Assembly (NCBI GenBank): GCA_016938655.1
Contig: JAFGUG010000023.1
Span: 124,001 to 188,000, forward strand
Direction: 5' to 3'
Length of the DNA stretch: 64,000 nt
Source: Thiotrichales bacterium
GTDB lineage: Bacteria; Pseudomonadota; Gammaproteobacteria; Thiomicrospirales; Thiomicrospiraceae
Position 1 is the stretch's first letter. The number at the start of each line of letters is the position of its first letter. A model generated the notes under the pieces. It had not been told where the DNA came from. It saw only the letters and a list, made by a program, of their open reading frames with translations, and did no database searches. Below, one piece after another: positions 17,316 through 26,405 of this stretch. The translations under genes and the position numbers were made by a program.

Positions 17316-20141
17316 CTAACCGTCATCCAACAGTTCAGAGATGGGTTTCCCAATATGATAACCCTGTGCATAAGAGACACCGAGTTCTTCTAAACGGTCA
17401 AGCGTGGCTTGATCCTCAACAAACTCGGCAATGGTGCGCATACCAAAGGCCTGCACCATCTTCGATAAACTCTCCACAAAGACCTGATTATCTTCATTGA
17501 GGGTTAATTCACGTATGTAAGAGCCATCTAATTTAACGTAACTCAATGGCATTTTCTTTAAGTAACTAAAAGATGAGAAGCCCACCCCAAAATCGTCAAG
17601 CGCCACCATAAAGCCACCATGATTTAAGGTTTCTAAATTAGCGAGTACTTGGTTAAAGTTTTCAATATAGGCAGTTTCGGTTAACTCAACCACGACCCGA
17701 GAGGAGTCAATATCGTATTTTTCAAAGAATTTACTAAACATCTTAGGTAAGTCTTGAGATTGTAACGTTGGCGCAGAGATGTTAATTGCAAAGGTTAGAT
17801 TCTCACGTACTTTGGATTCAATCTCTAAACGACTAAAGGCATGGTCAAGCACCCACTCATCAATACTCCGGATTAACCCCATGCGCTCAGCCGCTGGAAT
17901 AAATTCATCCGGATAAACGGCATTGCCCTCCTCATCAGCCAAGCGTAGTAAGACTTCATAGTGACTGACCCGCTTCTCTTTAATCGCTAAAATGGGCTGA
18001 AACACCAAATGGAACAGGCCTGAACCAGGCTTTAAGGCACGGCGAATCAATGACGCTAACGCATGTTCTTTTTCCATCGCCTCGATATTATTATCTTCAG
18101 GATTAAAGAGGTGCCACTGGTTAGCCCCTTTCTTTTTAGCTTGATACATGGCCATATCCGCATGCACTGTTAACGATTGCATATCGTTGCCGTGTTCTGG
18201 ATAAAGCGATGCGCCGATACTGGCGCTGTATTCGACCACTTGGCCATTTTCTAGCGTTGTGCTGGTATTAAGGGCTTCCGAGAGCTTAGCAAGCATCTGA
18301 AGCAGGTCTTCTTTAGAGATGTTTTGAAAAACAATGGTAAATTCATCGCCCGCTAAACGACTGACAAAATCACTATTACGCACGTTTTCTTGCAAAATGA
18401 CCGACATTTCTATTAACACCGTATCGCCCACGGCGTGCCCGTAGAGGTCGTTAATCTGTTTGAAACGGTTAATATCAATAAATACCACTGCACCGCGTTT
18501 GGAGGTTTGCAGCATATAATCTAAATTATTCTTAAAGGCACGACGGTTCCCAATTTTGGTTAAAGGATCGTTATTGGCTAACCATTTAAGAGCGAGTTCA
18601 TCTTTCCTTCTTTGCGTTAAATCCAAACCAATAGAAAGAATAATCGTTTGCCCCTCTTCATCCTCAACCAAAGTGTGTGTCCAGGCCACAAAAAGAGCGT
18701 CTCCACTCCCAGAAATGAGTTCCACCTCTTGATGAAAGGACTCTTGAATGGGCGTAGAAAACAGAAACTCAATTTCAGAAATAAACTCTTGTTTGGTCAA
18801 GGTATCTGAAAAGATCGGTAAGAAACTTTCGGTTGCACTCAGCACCTCTTGACGATATTTCAAATTCATCGACAAAATATCGAATGTACTCGATTGAGTC
18901 ACAATGTATAAACTGGAGTTGTCTAATAATCGCGTTAAAAAGGCACGGGAACGCGACAACACACTCAATTGCTTATTTAAGTCATCGTTACTTTTTTGCA
19001 CCTCATTATGCAGTGTTTCAAGCTCGCCCGAAACTTGACGCGTACTTTGTTCAAGTAAACTTAATTCATCTCGAACATACGACTTTTTTTCTTTAACTAA
19101 GGTGGTCACTTCTTGATAGCGGTGCTCGGGCAGTAAATTCAACGCTTTGGCTATGTACCCTAATCGTTTAAGCGGACCTAACATTAAAAAGATTAATACA
19201 ATCTCAGAGACAATTAACACCAGAATACCGGTTGCAATACCATTCCAAATAGAGCGCCATAACTGCTGCTGCTGCGTACTTTCATCGCGTATATCCAAAA
19301 AATGCACTTGCAGGCCTGCCTCGCTGTAAACCGAAAGCTTTAATGGCTTTATTAAATACTCTTTATCGGCATAAGAAAACAGCGCGTCTTCAATTGAATC
19401 AATCGGGTGTTTTTGAGAAAACGCCAACAACAAAGGTAACATTGAGTCATAGCGACTAACCGCCCAAACCATGGCATTCCAATTACTTAAGCTTCGCTCT
19501 GGAAACAAGCTGACTAAATCGGTTGTTTGATTATCACTGCTGATAACGACCCCTAAATCGGCACTTGAAATACTGTAATAACGCTGAATTAAATCCGCAA
19601 TATTTTGACCTAAAACAATATACAACTCAGCGCCACTGTCTTGAACAATGGGTTCAACCGTTAATTGCATGCAACTTAATTCGCAATAGATAAACGAATG
19701 CGGTTTGATCGTATCTGGAGAGGCCTGCAACTTTTGTTTAAAAATTGCTTCAAGTTTTTCAGGGTATTTAACGAGGGAGGGGGTATGGCTTTTGGCAATC
19801 ACACTGCCATTCGGTTGCAGTAAAGCAAGGTAGTCGAGACCAATATTTATATTAAGAGAGAACCACTGACCTTCTAAGAAAGATTGTAAGTGCGTGTCTG
19901 CGTGCTGATTAGCCTTAATTTCATTTTTATCGCCCAGAATTTGCGAAAACTGAGAGAGCTTTAAAAAATTAGCGTTAACAATTTCTTCAAGTATTTGTTC
20001 ATGTTTAGCATGGGTGATGTCACTCTGAAGATCATATTGTTTAACAATGTGATACACATTTTGCCCAACCCAGACGATACTGAGCAACACTAAGACGAAG
20101 CTTAAAAATGCAACCGCCTTCCACTTTAAACTTATAAACAT
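17316..20141 (-). CDS. Membrane GGDEF/EAL c-di-GMP enzyme with periplasmic sensor
   Basis: 941 residues: membrane span 8-28, periplasmic sensor domain about 30-295 (contains the pair YCELSC at 152-156), second span 300-325, coiled linker to 400, PAS-like domain 405-515, GGDEF domain about 520-690 with RLAGDEF (596-601; first Gly changed to Ala, usually tolerated) and EAL domain 700-941 starting YEVLLR (729-733). Later EAL residues such as VVELTETA and ALDDFGVGFSS are intact, so both synthesis and breakdown of c-di-GMP look possible. It follows the porin gene by 11 bases and is the last gene of the operon with the PstS-like protein. Confidence 0.93.
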   Translation of the reverse strand: MFISLKWKAVAFLSFVLVLLSIVWVGQNVYHIVKQYDLQSDITHAKHEQILEEIVNANFLKLSQFSQILGDKNEIKANQHADTHLQSFLEGQWFSLNINIGLDYLALLQPNGSVIAKSHTPSLVKYPEKLEAIFKQKLQASPDTIKPHSFIYCELSCMQLTVEPIVQDSGAELYIVLGQNIADLIQRYYSISSADLGVVISSDNQTTDLVSLFPERSLSNWNAMVWAVSRYDSMLPLLLAFSQKHPIDSIEDALFSYADKEYLIKPLKLSVYSEAGLQVHFLDIRDESTQQQQLWRSIWNGIATGILVLIVSEIVLIFLMLGPLKRLGYIAKALNLLPEHRYQEVTTLVKEKKSYVRDELSLLEQSTRQVSGELETLHNEVQKSNDDLNKQLSVLSRSRAFLTRLLDNSSLYIVTQSSTFDILSMNLKYRQEVLSATESFLPIFSDTLTKQEFISEIEFLFSTPIQESFHQEVELISGSGDALFVAWTHTLVEDEEGQTIILSIGLDLTQRRKDELALKWLANNDPLTKIGNRRAFKNNLDYMLQTSKRGAVVFIDINRFKQINDLYGHAVGDTVLIEMSVILQENVRNSDFVSRLAGDEFTIVFQNISKEDLLQMLAKLSEALNTSTTLENGQVVEYSASIGASLYPEHGNDMQSLTVHADMAMYQAKKKGANQWHLFNPEDNNIEAMEKEHALASLIRRALKPGSGLFHLVFQPILAIKEKRVSHYEVLLRLADEEGNAVYPDEFIPAAERMGLIRSIDEWVLDHAFSRLEIESKVRENLTFAINISAPTLQSQDLPKMFSKFFEKYDIDSSRVVVELTETAYIENFNQVLANLETLNHGGFMVALDDFGVGFSSFSYLKKMPLSYVKLDGSYIRELTLNEDNQVFVESLSKMVQAFGMRTIAEFVEDQATLDRLEELGVSYAQGYHIGKPISELLDDG

Positions 20142-20152
20142 TTAAGACATCA

Positions 20153-21505
20153 CTAAAACTGGTAAGAAGCTTGGAGGATATAGGTTACCCAATCTTTTTC
20201 GAGGGGCATTTGATCTATACCATCATACACAGGTAACCAAACCGTCCCTCTATTGAAGGAGGCTTGCGCATTCAAATGCCAGTTTGGTGTCACTGCCCAG
20301 CCTAATCCAACGGTTAACCCTTTACCGTAACCTCGGTACGCATTATTTACCGTTGCAGAACTTGCACCGTCTCGTGAGTTTTTGTTTAAATACAGCTCTT
20401 CATAACGAATCAGCGCACTCATATTCTGCTTAAAGAACCATTCCCCTTGCAGATAATAGCCCTCTGTCGTGGTATCCACTGCTCGAGATTGGCCAGCAAT
20501 AGATAAATTTAAATCAGAATAGATGTTTAAGTACTCAGCACTGATCAACCAATCTTGGTATGCATACTGCATCGATAAGACCACAAATAGCGCCTCTAAA
20601 TCGGTACCGGTTATATAACTTGGATAGTTGGCCTGAGCCTCTTGTTGAGCGGCTAAGCCAACATACTGCATAAATTCAGCGCTATTAGGATCAAGCCCTA
20701 ACCCACCATTCTCGACGGGTGTCGCCGCAAGGGTCGCAGCGGCTGTTACACTGTCTGAAGAGTTAATCGCTTGTTGTGCTTGGAGCGCACTTTGCGGATC
20801 CTGAAGACTGAATTTGGCCTTTAAAAAACTAATTCCTGTATTAAAGTTTGGCATATTAGCTGGAGAAAAATCTAATTTTAAGCCACTTAAATCAATGTCT
20901 TCAAACTTTCCTTGAACGGTTGTGCCATAAATATAATGCTCCATTACGTTTGATTCCAACTGACTGTTACCGGTGTAAGCCTCCCAGTTTAAAACCCCAG
21001 CCTTACTAAACAGACTGCCATACAAGTTTAGACCATCAACCGAAATAATAGAGTCTCTAAACGATTCAAAGTAGATCGCATTCGGTACACTCACTCCAGG
21101 TCTTGCTGAGGGAATATCACGTGTTGCATTGTATAAACCTAAAGGACTTTTAACACGACCCAAACGCACCCCAAACGTTGCATCTGCATCCGAATGCGCT
21201 AGGTAATCAAGCAGTAGAAAGTCGACCCTAAGATTTCCATCGTCGGTTTTATCAAGCTTTCGACTTAAAACTTGACCTGTCGCTCGTAGTTGATCATTTA
21301 TTTCCCAAGAACCATTAAGGCCAAACTCTCTAAAGTTAAAGCTACCTTTGTTACTTTGTTCGCCAGCGTAGGGGTTATCAGGACTGAGCACATAGCTTTG
21401 ACTTGCAAAACCATGTACTTCTGTTGTATCGGTTAATTGCAGTGCCTGCACCGAAGCACTAGCAAACAGTAATACCGTAAAGATGCTTGCTTGAAATTTA
21501 GTCAT
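20153..21505 (-). CDS. Outer-membrane porin-like beta-barrel protein
   Basis: About 450 residues from ATG 21505 (GAGGG ten bases upstream; a GTG at 21520 is also open but lies within the preceding gene and has no ribosome site). A Sec signal peptide (FTVLLFASASVQA) is followed by alternating beta-strand pattern throughout and a C-terminal aromatic residue (ILQASYQF), typical of outer-membrane barrels. It lies between a PstS-like gene and a GGDEF/EAL gene in one operon. Phosphate or another anion is a plausible substrate by context only. Confidence 0.8.
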   Translation of the reverse strand: MTKFQASIFTVLLFASASVQALQLTDTTEVHGFASQSYVLSPDNPYAGEQSNKGSFNFREFGLNGSWEINDQLRATGQVLSRKLDKTDDGNLRVDFLLLDYLAHSDADATFGVRLGRVKSPLGLYNATRDIPSARPGVSVPNAIYFESFRDSIISVDGLNLYGSLFSKAGVLNWEAYTGNSQLESNVMEHYIYGTTVQGKFEDIDLSGLKLDFSPANMPNFNTGISFLKAKFSLQDPQSALQAQQAINSSDSVTAAATLAATPVENGGLGLDPNSAEFMQYVGLAAQQEAQANYPSYITGTDLEALFVVLSMQYAYQDWLISAEYLNIYSDLNLSIAGQSRAVDTTTEGYYLQGEWFFKQNMSALIRYEELYLNKNSRDGASSATVNNAYRGYGKGLTVGLGWAVTPNWHLNAQASFNRGTVWLPVYDGIDQMPLEKDWVTYILQASYQF

Positions 21506-21929
21506 TATTGACGCCCTCACTTAACACCTTCACACCATCAATGGCAAAGTGCTCTCCGACATAACCAATCGCTCCAGGGGTTGTTTTCACTTTTTGCAAC
21601 ATTTCAGCCTCAGAATTAACGACGGTGGGTGTTCGTCCGGTACCTGTAAAAATTAGACGGTTCCAGAGTCTATCCAGCTGATGGGTTTGCAATTTGAGTT
21701 TTTTAAGCGTGAATTGACGATGAAGAGGGTGATTACTGGGAAGAACAAAGACCTTAATGTTTTCACCATCTTGCCAGTTTTTTAACTGCATGGCGTAGAT
21801 TCTGTCTAAGCTATAGGTGCTGATGGCATTGTTGGAAACCGACGGATGAGCAATAATTTTAGTCTCGGCAAGTGCAGAAAAACTTACCAATAAGATCAAA
21901 CTAAAAATGAAATAAAAACGTTTTTTCAA
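21498..21929 (-). CDS. Small PstS-like periplasmic substrate-binding protein
   Basis: 143 residues with a signal peptide (FIFSLILLVSFSALA) and the core of phosphate-binding-protein-like domains: LDRIYAMQLKNWQDGENIKVFVLPSNHPLHRQF and TTPGAIGYVGE. It is about half the length of PstS, as in short PstS-like proteins used for sensing instead of ABC uptake. Translation appears to start at TTG 21929 with AAGGG six bases upstream. The stop lies eight bases inside the porin gene, so the two are coupled. No ABC permease or ATPase is nearby. Confidence 0.8.
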   Translation of the reverse strand: MKKRFYFIFSLILLVSFSALAETKIIAHPSVSNNAISTYSLDRIYAMQLKNWQDGENIKVFVLPSNHPLHRQFTLKKLKLQTHQLDRLWNRLIFTGTGRTPTVVNSEAEMLQKVKTTPGAIGYVGEHFAIDGVKVLSEGVNND

Positions 21930-22069
21930 ATCGAACCCTTATTAAGTTCGCCAACTTGCACATCATTGAGACAAGCTGAACCTGACCGTTTTGGTGAATA
22001 TCGATCAATAATAGCAATAACGATTGTAATTGCAAACCTATTAATAAAATCTTATTAAAACTAGGGTTT

Positions 22070-22624
22070 CTAAAGGCGCTGCAGTGCGGATTCCACTTCC
22101 AACCGCTTCTCTTTACCGACTAAACGCTCAATTAGCGTTAACGTAAAATCCATCGCCGTGCCTGGCCCTCGAGAAGTAATGATTTTGTCATCTTCTACCA
22201 CCGCCTGATTGAGATATTGCATATTTAAGGCTGGGGTTTTATCAATCACCCCCGGAAAACTGGTGGCACGCTTGCCATTTAGCAGGCCTGCTTGAACCAA
22301 CACTTTTGGGGCGGCACAAATAGCGGCCACATATCGACCTTGTTCTGCGGTTGTTTGCAGTAATTGAATGACTCTGGAATCTTGCTGAAGATAATCTGCA
22401 CCCGGCAAGCCACCTGGTAACACCACTAAATCAAACGGCTCTTGATAAACGACCTCTAAGGTGGTTTGTGCAATTAACTGCACACCCCGACTTGCGGTTA
22501 TGACTCGTTCATCACTTAAACTTGCGGTAACGACCTCACAACCTGCTCGAACTAACAGGTCAATAATCGTCACCGCTTCTAGCTCTTCACACCCTTGAGC
22601 GAGTGGTACCAATACCTTAGGCAT
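22070..22624 (-). CDS. DJ-1/PfpI family protein, YajL-like
   Basis: 184 residues from the ATG at 22624 (GGAG six bases upstream). Close to YajL/ThiJ: PLAQGCEELEAVTIIDLLVRAGCEV, GVQLIAQTTLEV, VLPGGLPGAD, nucleophile elbow AAICAAPKVL with the reactive Cys, and SRGPGTAMDFTLTLIE. Members act in thiol stress, as chaperones or in handling of glyoxal-type damage. A terminator lies directly in front of its start, so expression probably depends on readthrough from ctpA. One exact palindrome copy lies at 22281-22292, read as Gln-Ala-Gly-Leu-Leu. Confidence 0.9.
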   Translation of the reverse strand: MPKVLVPLAQGCEELEAVTIIDLLVRAGCEVVTASLSDERVITASRGVQLIAQTTLEVVYQEPFDLVVLPGGLPGADYLQQDSRVIQLLQTTAEQGRYVAAICAAPKVLVQAGLLNGKRATSFPGVIDKTPALNMQYLNQAVVEDDKIITSRGPGTAMDFTLTLIERLVGKEKRLEVESALQRL

Positions 22625-22634
22625 AGTCAGCTCC

Positions 22635-22663
22635 ATAAAAAAGCCACTTTAAAAGTGGCTTAG
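22635..22663 (-). terminator. Terminator of ctpA
   Basis: AAGCCACTTT pairs with AAAGTGGCTT, followed on the minus strand by a run of six T. It fills the space between the ctpA stop and the yajL-like start. Confidence 0.82.
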
Positions 22664-22673
22664 TTGGTTAAAT

Positions 22674-24035
22674 TCATTTCTGCATTTTTTGCGTCAAGGC
22701 CATGGTCTGTAAAACTCTAACGGCCTCATTAAGCTCATAGTCTTTCTCAAGAAGTTTCTTGACCTCATCGTCTTTGCTGTCTGCTTCGGATAATGCCTCT
22801 GAGGCTTCTTCGGCACCATTACCATTTTCAAGATGACCCGTTAAGTCTTTCTCTTTGATATTACCAATGGCAGACTCTTCTACTTTTTCAAGTTTGACTT
22901 TTTCAACTGTAATGTCCGGTTTAATGCCTTCAGCTTGAATCGAACGTCCATTTGGTGTGTAGTAACGTGCAGTTGTTACTTTAATTGCCGCACCATTGTT
23001 TAAAGGCAATAAGGTTTGCACCGAACCTTTACCAAAGCTGGTGCGCCCAACAATAATGGCTCGTGCTTGGTCTTGCAACGCCCCCGCCACAATTTCAGAT
23101 GCCGAAGCCGATCCTTCGTTAATTAATACCACAACCGGCTTGCCATCCATGACATCACCTTCTTCAGCTTCAAAGCGCATTTGTGAATTTTTAATACGCC
23201 CCTCGGTATACACAATTAAACCTTCATCTAAAAACGCATCAGAAATTTGCACGGCTGCCGTTAGAACCCCACCCGGATTGTTGCGTAAATCTAAAACCAG
23301 CCCTTCAAGCGGTGCATCGTTCTCTTTTTCAAGTTTTTCAACAGCAGCAACTAAGTCCTTACCAGAACGAACTTGGAACTGGCTCACACGCACATAGCCA
23401 ATATTGTTTTTTAACATGCGCTGTTTAACGCTTTTAACTTTGATTACGGCACGTGTAATGTCGATATTAATCGGGGCATTTTCACCTTTGCGGACAATCG
23501 TCAGCTTCAGCACGGTACCGGGTTTGCCACGCATAATGTCTACCGCTTGTCCAAGTGTTTTGCCTTTAACAGGCTCATCACCCAGCTTAATAATCAAGTC
23601 ACCGGCTTGAATGCCCGCCTCTTGTGCTGGCGTATCATCGATTGGCGAGATGACCTTCACAAACCCGTCTTCCATGCCGACTTCCATACCCAAGCCACCA
23701 AACTCACCTTTGGTGTGTTCTTGCATCTCTTTAAACCCTTCGGCAGGCAAATAAGCAGAATGCGGATCAAGGCTAGAAAGCATTCCACTAATGGCGCCCT
23801 CTAGCAGGACTTTGTCATCCACGGCATCCACATAATCGTTTGAAACACGTTCAAACACTTCAGCAAACGCTCGAAGCTCTTGTAAGGGAATGCCAATTTT
23901 TTGGGTTTGGGCTTCTGGTAGCGAGACCATCTCTTCAGATTTGTCCGCCATAACACTCGAGGCAACCACAATAAACGCCCCTAAAACTGCACCAACACCA
24001 ATCCATGTTGCCTTTTTATAAAAAGATATACTCAC
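22674..24035 (-). CDS. ctpA: Carboxy-terminal processing protease (S41 family)
   Basis: 453 residues: N-terminal signal/anchor (WIGVGAVLGAFIVVASSVMA), S41 N-terminal domain, PDZ domain about 95-180 (GGLGMEVGMEDGFVKVISPIDDTPA), and the Ser-Lys catalytic core with NEGSASASEIVAGALQD and GRTSFGKGSVQT. A charged C-terminal tail follows. It is a periplasmic endoprotease that trims C-termini. The start is GTG with GGAG eight bases upstream. It is divergent from an ArsR-family regulator. Confidence 0.94.
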   Translation of the reverse strand: MSISFYKKATWIGVGAVLGAFIVVASSVMADKSEEMVSLPEAQTQKIGIPLQELRAFAEVFERVSNDYVDAVDDKVLLEGAISGMLSSLDPHSAYLPAEGFKEMQEHTKGEFGGLGMEVGMEDGFVKVISPIDDTPAQEAGIQAGDLIIKLGDEPVKGKTLGQAVDIMRGKPGTVLKLTIVRKGENAPINIDITRAVIKVKSVKQRMLKNNIGYVRVSQFQVRSGKDLVAAVEKLEKENDAPLEGLVLDLRNNPGGVLTAAVQISDAFLDEGLIVYTEGRIKNSQMRFEAEEGDVMDGKPVVVLINEGSASASEIVAGALQDQARAIIVGRTSFGKGSVQTLLPLNNGAAIKVTTARYYTPNGRSIQAEGIKPDITVEKVKLEKVEESAIGNIKEKDLTGHLENGNGAEEASEALSEADSKDDEVKKLLEKDYELNEAVRVLQTMALTQKMQK

Positions 24036-24168
24036 TTGACACTCCAGAAGAATTTTAAAATTTAGGTTTTACTATTGTGCGCTAAAAAAAAAACAATCAT
24101 AACCCAAAAAATTTTAGTCCATTATAAATGAACTTTTAGTGACATAGGTGTCCGTTTTCATTAGAATC

Positions 24169-24198
24169 ATTGACGAAATCAATACTTAATAATATCGT
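24169..24198 (+). promoter_or_regulatory. Promoter of the ArsR-family gene with a short inverted repeat
   Basis: TTGACG (24170-24175), a 17-base spacer and TATCGT (24193-24198). The -35 lies inside ATTGA-N5-TCAAT (24169-24183), which could be an operator for the regulator itself. The promoter spacing is seen; the operator role is a guess. Confidence 0.45.
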
Positions 24199-24223
24199 TA
24201 TACAATGAAATGGTGAAATCATT

Positions 24224-24535
24224 ATGCAGGAAGCTCAACCATTTGAGATGAAAGAAGAGAATATCAACAAAGCGTCGAAAGCATTGAAAGCGATGGGACA
24301 TCCTCTTAGATTGAAAATCTTATGTGTGATTGGTGAGCGAGAGCTGCCAGTTATGGACATCGTAAAACATGTTGGTACAACACAAAGCAATATTTCTCAG
24401 CACATCGATATTTTACGTGAAAAAGAGATTATTACTTCTAGACGAGAAGGCAGTAAGATTTTATGTAAAGTCAGAGACAGAAACATTCTGAAACTGATGG
24501 ATGCCATGCAACAAACATTTTGTGCAATTGATTAA
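24224..24535 (+). CDS. ArsR-family regulator, HlyU/BigR/SqrR-like thiol sensor
   Basis: 103 residues, winged helix: ALKAMGHPLRLKILCVIGERELPVMDIVKHV, recognition helix TTQSNISQHIDILREK, wing TSRREGSKI. Cys34 and Cys100 are 66 residues apart. That is the same spacing as the two reactive Cys in HlyU (38/104), SqrR (41/107) and BigR (42/108), which form a disulfide or tetrasulfide with reactive sulfur or oxidants. A third Cys is at 81. No metal-binding ELCVC motif is present. Targets are unknown: the divergent neighbour is ctpA and the next gene is convergent. Confidence 0.87.
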   Translation: MQEAQPFEMKEENINKASKALKAMGHPLRLKILCVIGERELPVMDIVKHVGTTQSNISQHIDILREKEIITSRREGSKILCKVRDRNILKLMDAMQQTFCAID

Positions 24536-24564
24536 TCACGCCACGCATTAATGGCCTGAGAGGC

Positions 24565-25332
24565 CTAAGCCATTGGTTGCAGTTGCATCCTTAAATCAAA
24601 GCCGTTTCTATCAAACAGGAACGGAGAATCTTGCGAAGCAGTATTTGCTTGAATCGTTTCAGGTTGTTCACCCGCTTGATCACCATTAAGCATCTCATCA
24701 CCACCACTATTAGACTCACTTGAACGTTCAGAATCCTCTGGAACTTGGCTGGCAATTTCCATTCTGGCTTGATTTGCCATCTGCATGGCCGCACTGGCTA
24801 CGCGCATATCTTGTGTTGACGGCTCTGCAGGGGCTAATGCCGCTCGCTGAACAACACTGGCTTTTAAAAGTGTGGCTTCCGGGTCACCAGCAACGGGTGA
24901 GACATCAATCCCCACCTCTCCACCAATCGCATAGCGCCGACCATCGGGGCCAACTTGATAAGCGTAACTTGCGCCGCCAGTGGCATACCCACCCGCAGCG
25001 GATAAATGGGCTTGCTCATGTGCCCGAACCTCAGCATCTCTTGCTTTGAGTTGATCAATCACCTGTTTGGCCTCAACACTTAACTCGGTTGACGATTGAG
25101 CTGTCGACTCAGACGGTTGAGTCTGTTGATTTTGCGCAACATCGTTTGAGGATTTAGAGGAACTGGTCGAAGAGTTTGACTGCGATTTCGTGTCAGGTTG
25201 AAACTTAGAGGTGTCTACAACAGGAACAGAGGCTTGATATTTAAGCGCACTTTCGCCACTCATACTGCGTTCTGTCGGCATCGATACCGAAGAAGCAGAC
25301 AGGAATGTAGTTGGCGAAACGGCAGAGATCAT
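24565..25332 (-). CDS. SprA-family putative metalloprotease-like protein
   Basis: 255 residues. The N-terminal half (to about 90) is Ser/Gln/Thr-rich and looks disordered. The core reads RDAEVRAHEQAHLSAAGGYATGG, then YQVGPDGRRYAIGGEVGIDVSPVAGDPEAT and MRVASAAMQMANQARME, the hallmark of the SprA-related (CJM1_0395-like) family. HEQAH fits the HExxH zinc-protease signature. No signal peptide is seen. Family function is not established. Confidence 0.8.
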   Translation of the reverse strand: MISAVSPTTFLSASSVSMPTERSMSGESALKYQASVPVVDTSKFQPDTKSQSNSSTSSSKSSNDVAQNQQTQPSESTAQSSTELSVEAKQVIDQLKARDAEVRAHEQAHLSAAGGYATGGASYAYQVGPDGRRYAIGGEVGIDVSPVAGDPEATLLKASVVQRAALAPAEPSTQDMRVASAAMQMANQARMEIASQVPEDSERSSESNSGGDEMLNGDQAGEQPETIQANTASQDSPFLFDRNGFDLRMQLQPMA

Positions 25333-25543
25333 TAAAACTTCTCTTTAAATGAACTTTATACATAAGTTTACCAAAAGTTTAAACAAACATCCAAAAGCAA
25401 ATAATATCAATTGCATAGCGTATTTCTGGCAAGTCTTAGTTGTTTAAGAGCACTTCTTATATGGATTTAAAGCTATAAGCTGATAAAATCAAAAACAATA
25501 AAAAAACTTAATACACTAAATCACCACCTGCATAAGGAATTTC

Positions 25544-26404
25544 ATGCAAGCCAAGCTTCAAAAAGCCGCTCAAATCATATCGGTAACGAATGTACCCAGA
25601 ATCCCTGATGAAATTATTCGTTTAAAAGAAGAGCTTAACAAAACCTACCCCAATACCGTTACTGTTGCCAATTTAATTTCTCACAACCCTGAATTACTTG
25701 GTAACTTTTTATCGCTGGTAAACACCAATGTAACCAACGAAAAAACCGAGATTAAAGATGCGAAAGCGGCGGTCAATGTTCTAGGGTTGGATGAAATTTA
25801 CAATATCTTTCTAGCCAGTAGCTTAACCAACCTAATTGCCCAAAGCACTCTAGAGAAACAAATTTTGATGCATGGCGCACAAGCTGGCTTAGCCGCCGCT
25901 GAACTCTCTTATTGGGTACCCAACGTCACGCGAGCAGAAGCCTACATATCTGGTCTCATGCAAAACGTGGGAGCGGTCTATCTATCAAGACAGTCGCCTG
26001 AAGCGTACGAAAAACTATTCCAAACTCACCTTTCCAAACCGATTACCGCCATTGATGAAGAACAGGCATTTTTTGACACCACCCATTTGCACTTAGGTAT
26101 TTTTATCGCCAAAAAGTGGAACATTGACCATAATGTCTATAAATCTATCCTCATGCACCACGACCCTGAGTTTATTCAAAAAACCGGTAATGACGATAAG
26201 GTTCGTAATTTAATTGCCATTATTATGGTGGCGAACTTTGCCGTTGCCAGTGCAAACCATGAACAATACATGACACAAGAATTAAAAAATTATCGCGACT
26301 TAGGATTAAGTACACTCAACCTGCCAGATAACGCCATGAAAGCCGCTATTTCGGCCGTGCAAAAATGGGGTAAATCCCCAACTAAAACGCCTGGAGGGCA
26401 CTAA
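25544..26404 (+). CDS. HDOD-domain protein
   Basis: 286 residues. The HDOD core covers about 10-210 (VPRIPDEIIRLKEELNKTYPN, VANLISHNPELLGNFLSLVNT, AVNVLGLDEIYNIFLASSLTNL, AYISGLMQNVGAVYLS, HLHLGIFIAKKWN). HDOD proteins are non-catalytic relatives of HD hydrolases used in signalling, often with c-di-GMP or cell-cycle control. The next gene, a small membrane protein, begins one base after its stop, so the pair is coupled. Confidence 0.88.
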   Translation: MQAKLQKAAQIISVTNVPRIPDEIIRLKEELNKTYPNTVTVANLISHNPELLGNFLSLVNTNVTNEKTEIKDAKAAVNVLGLDEIYNIFLASSLTNLIAQSTLEKQILMHGAQAGLAAAELSYWVPNVTRAEAYISGLMQNVGAVYLSRQSPEAYEKLFQTHLSKPITAIDEEQAFFDTTHLHLGIFIAKKWNIDHNVYKSILMHHDPEFIQKTGNDDKVRNLIAIIMVANFAVASANHEQYMTQELKNYRDLGLSTLNLPDNAMKAAISAVQKWGKSPTKTPGGH

Positions 26405-26405
26405 T

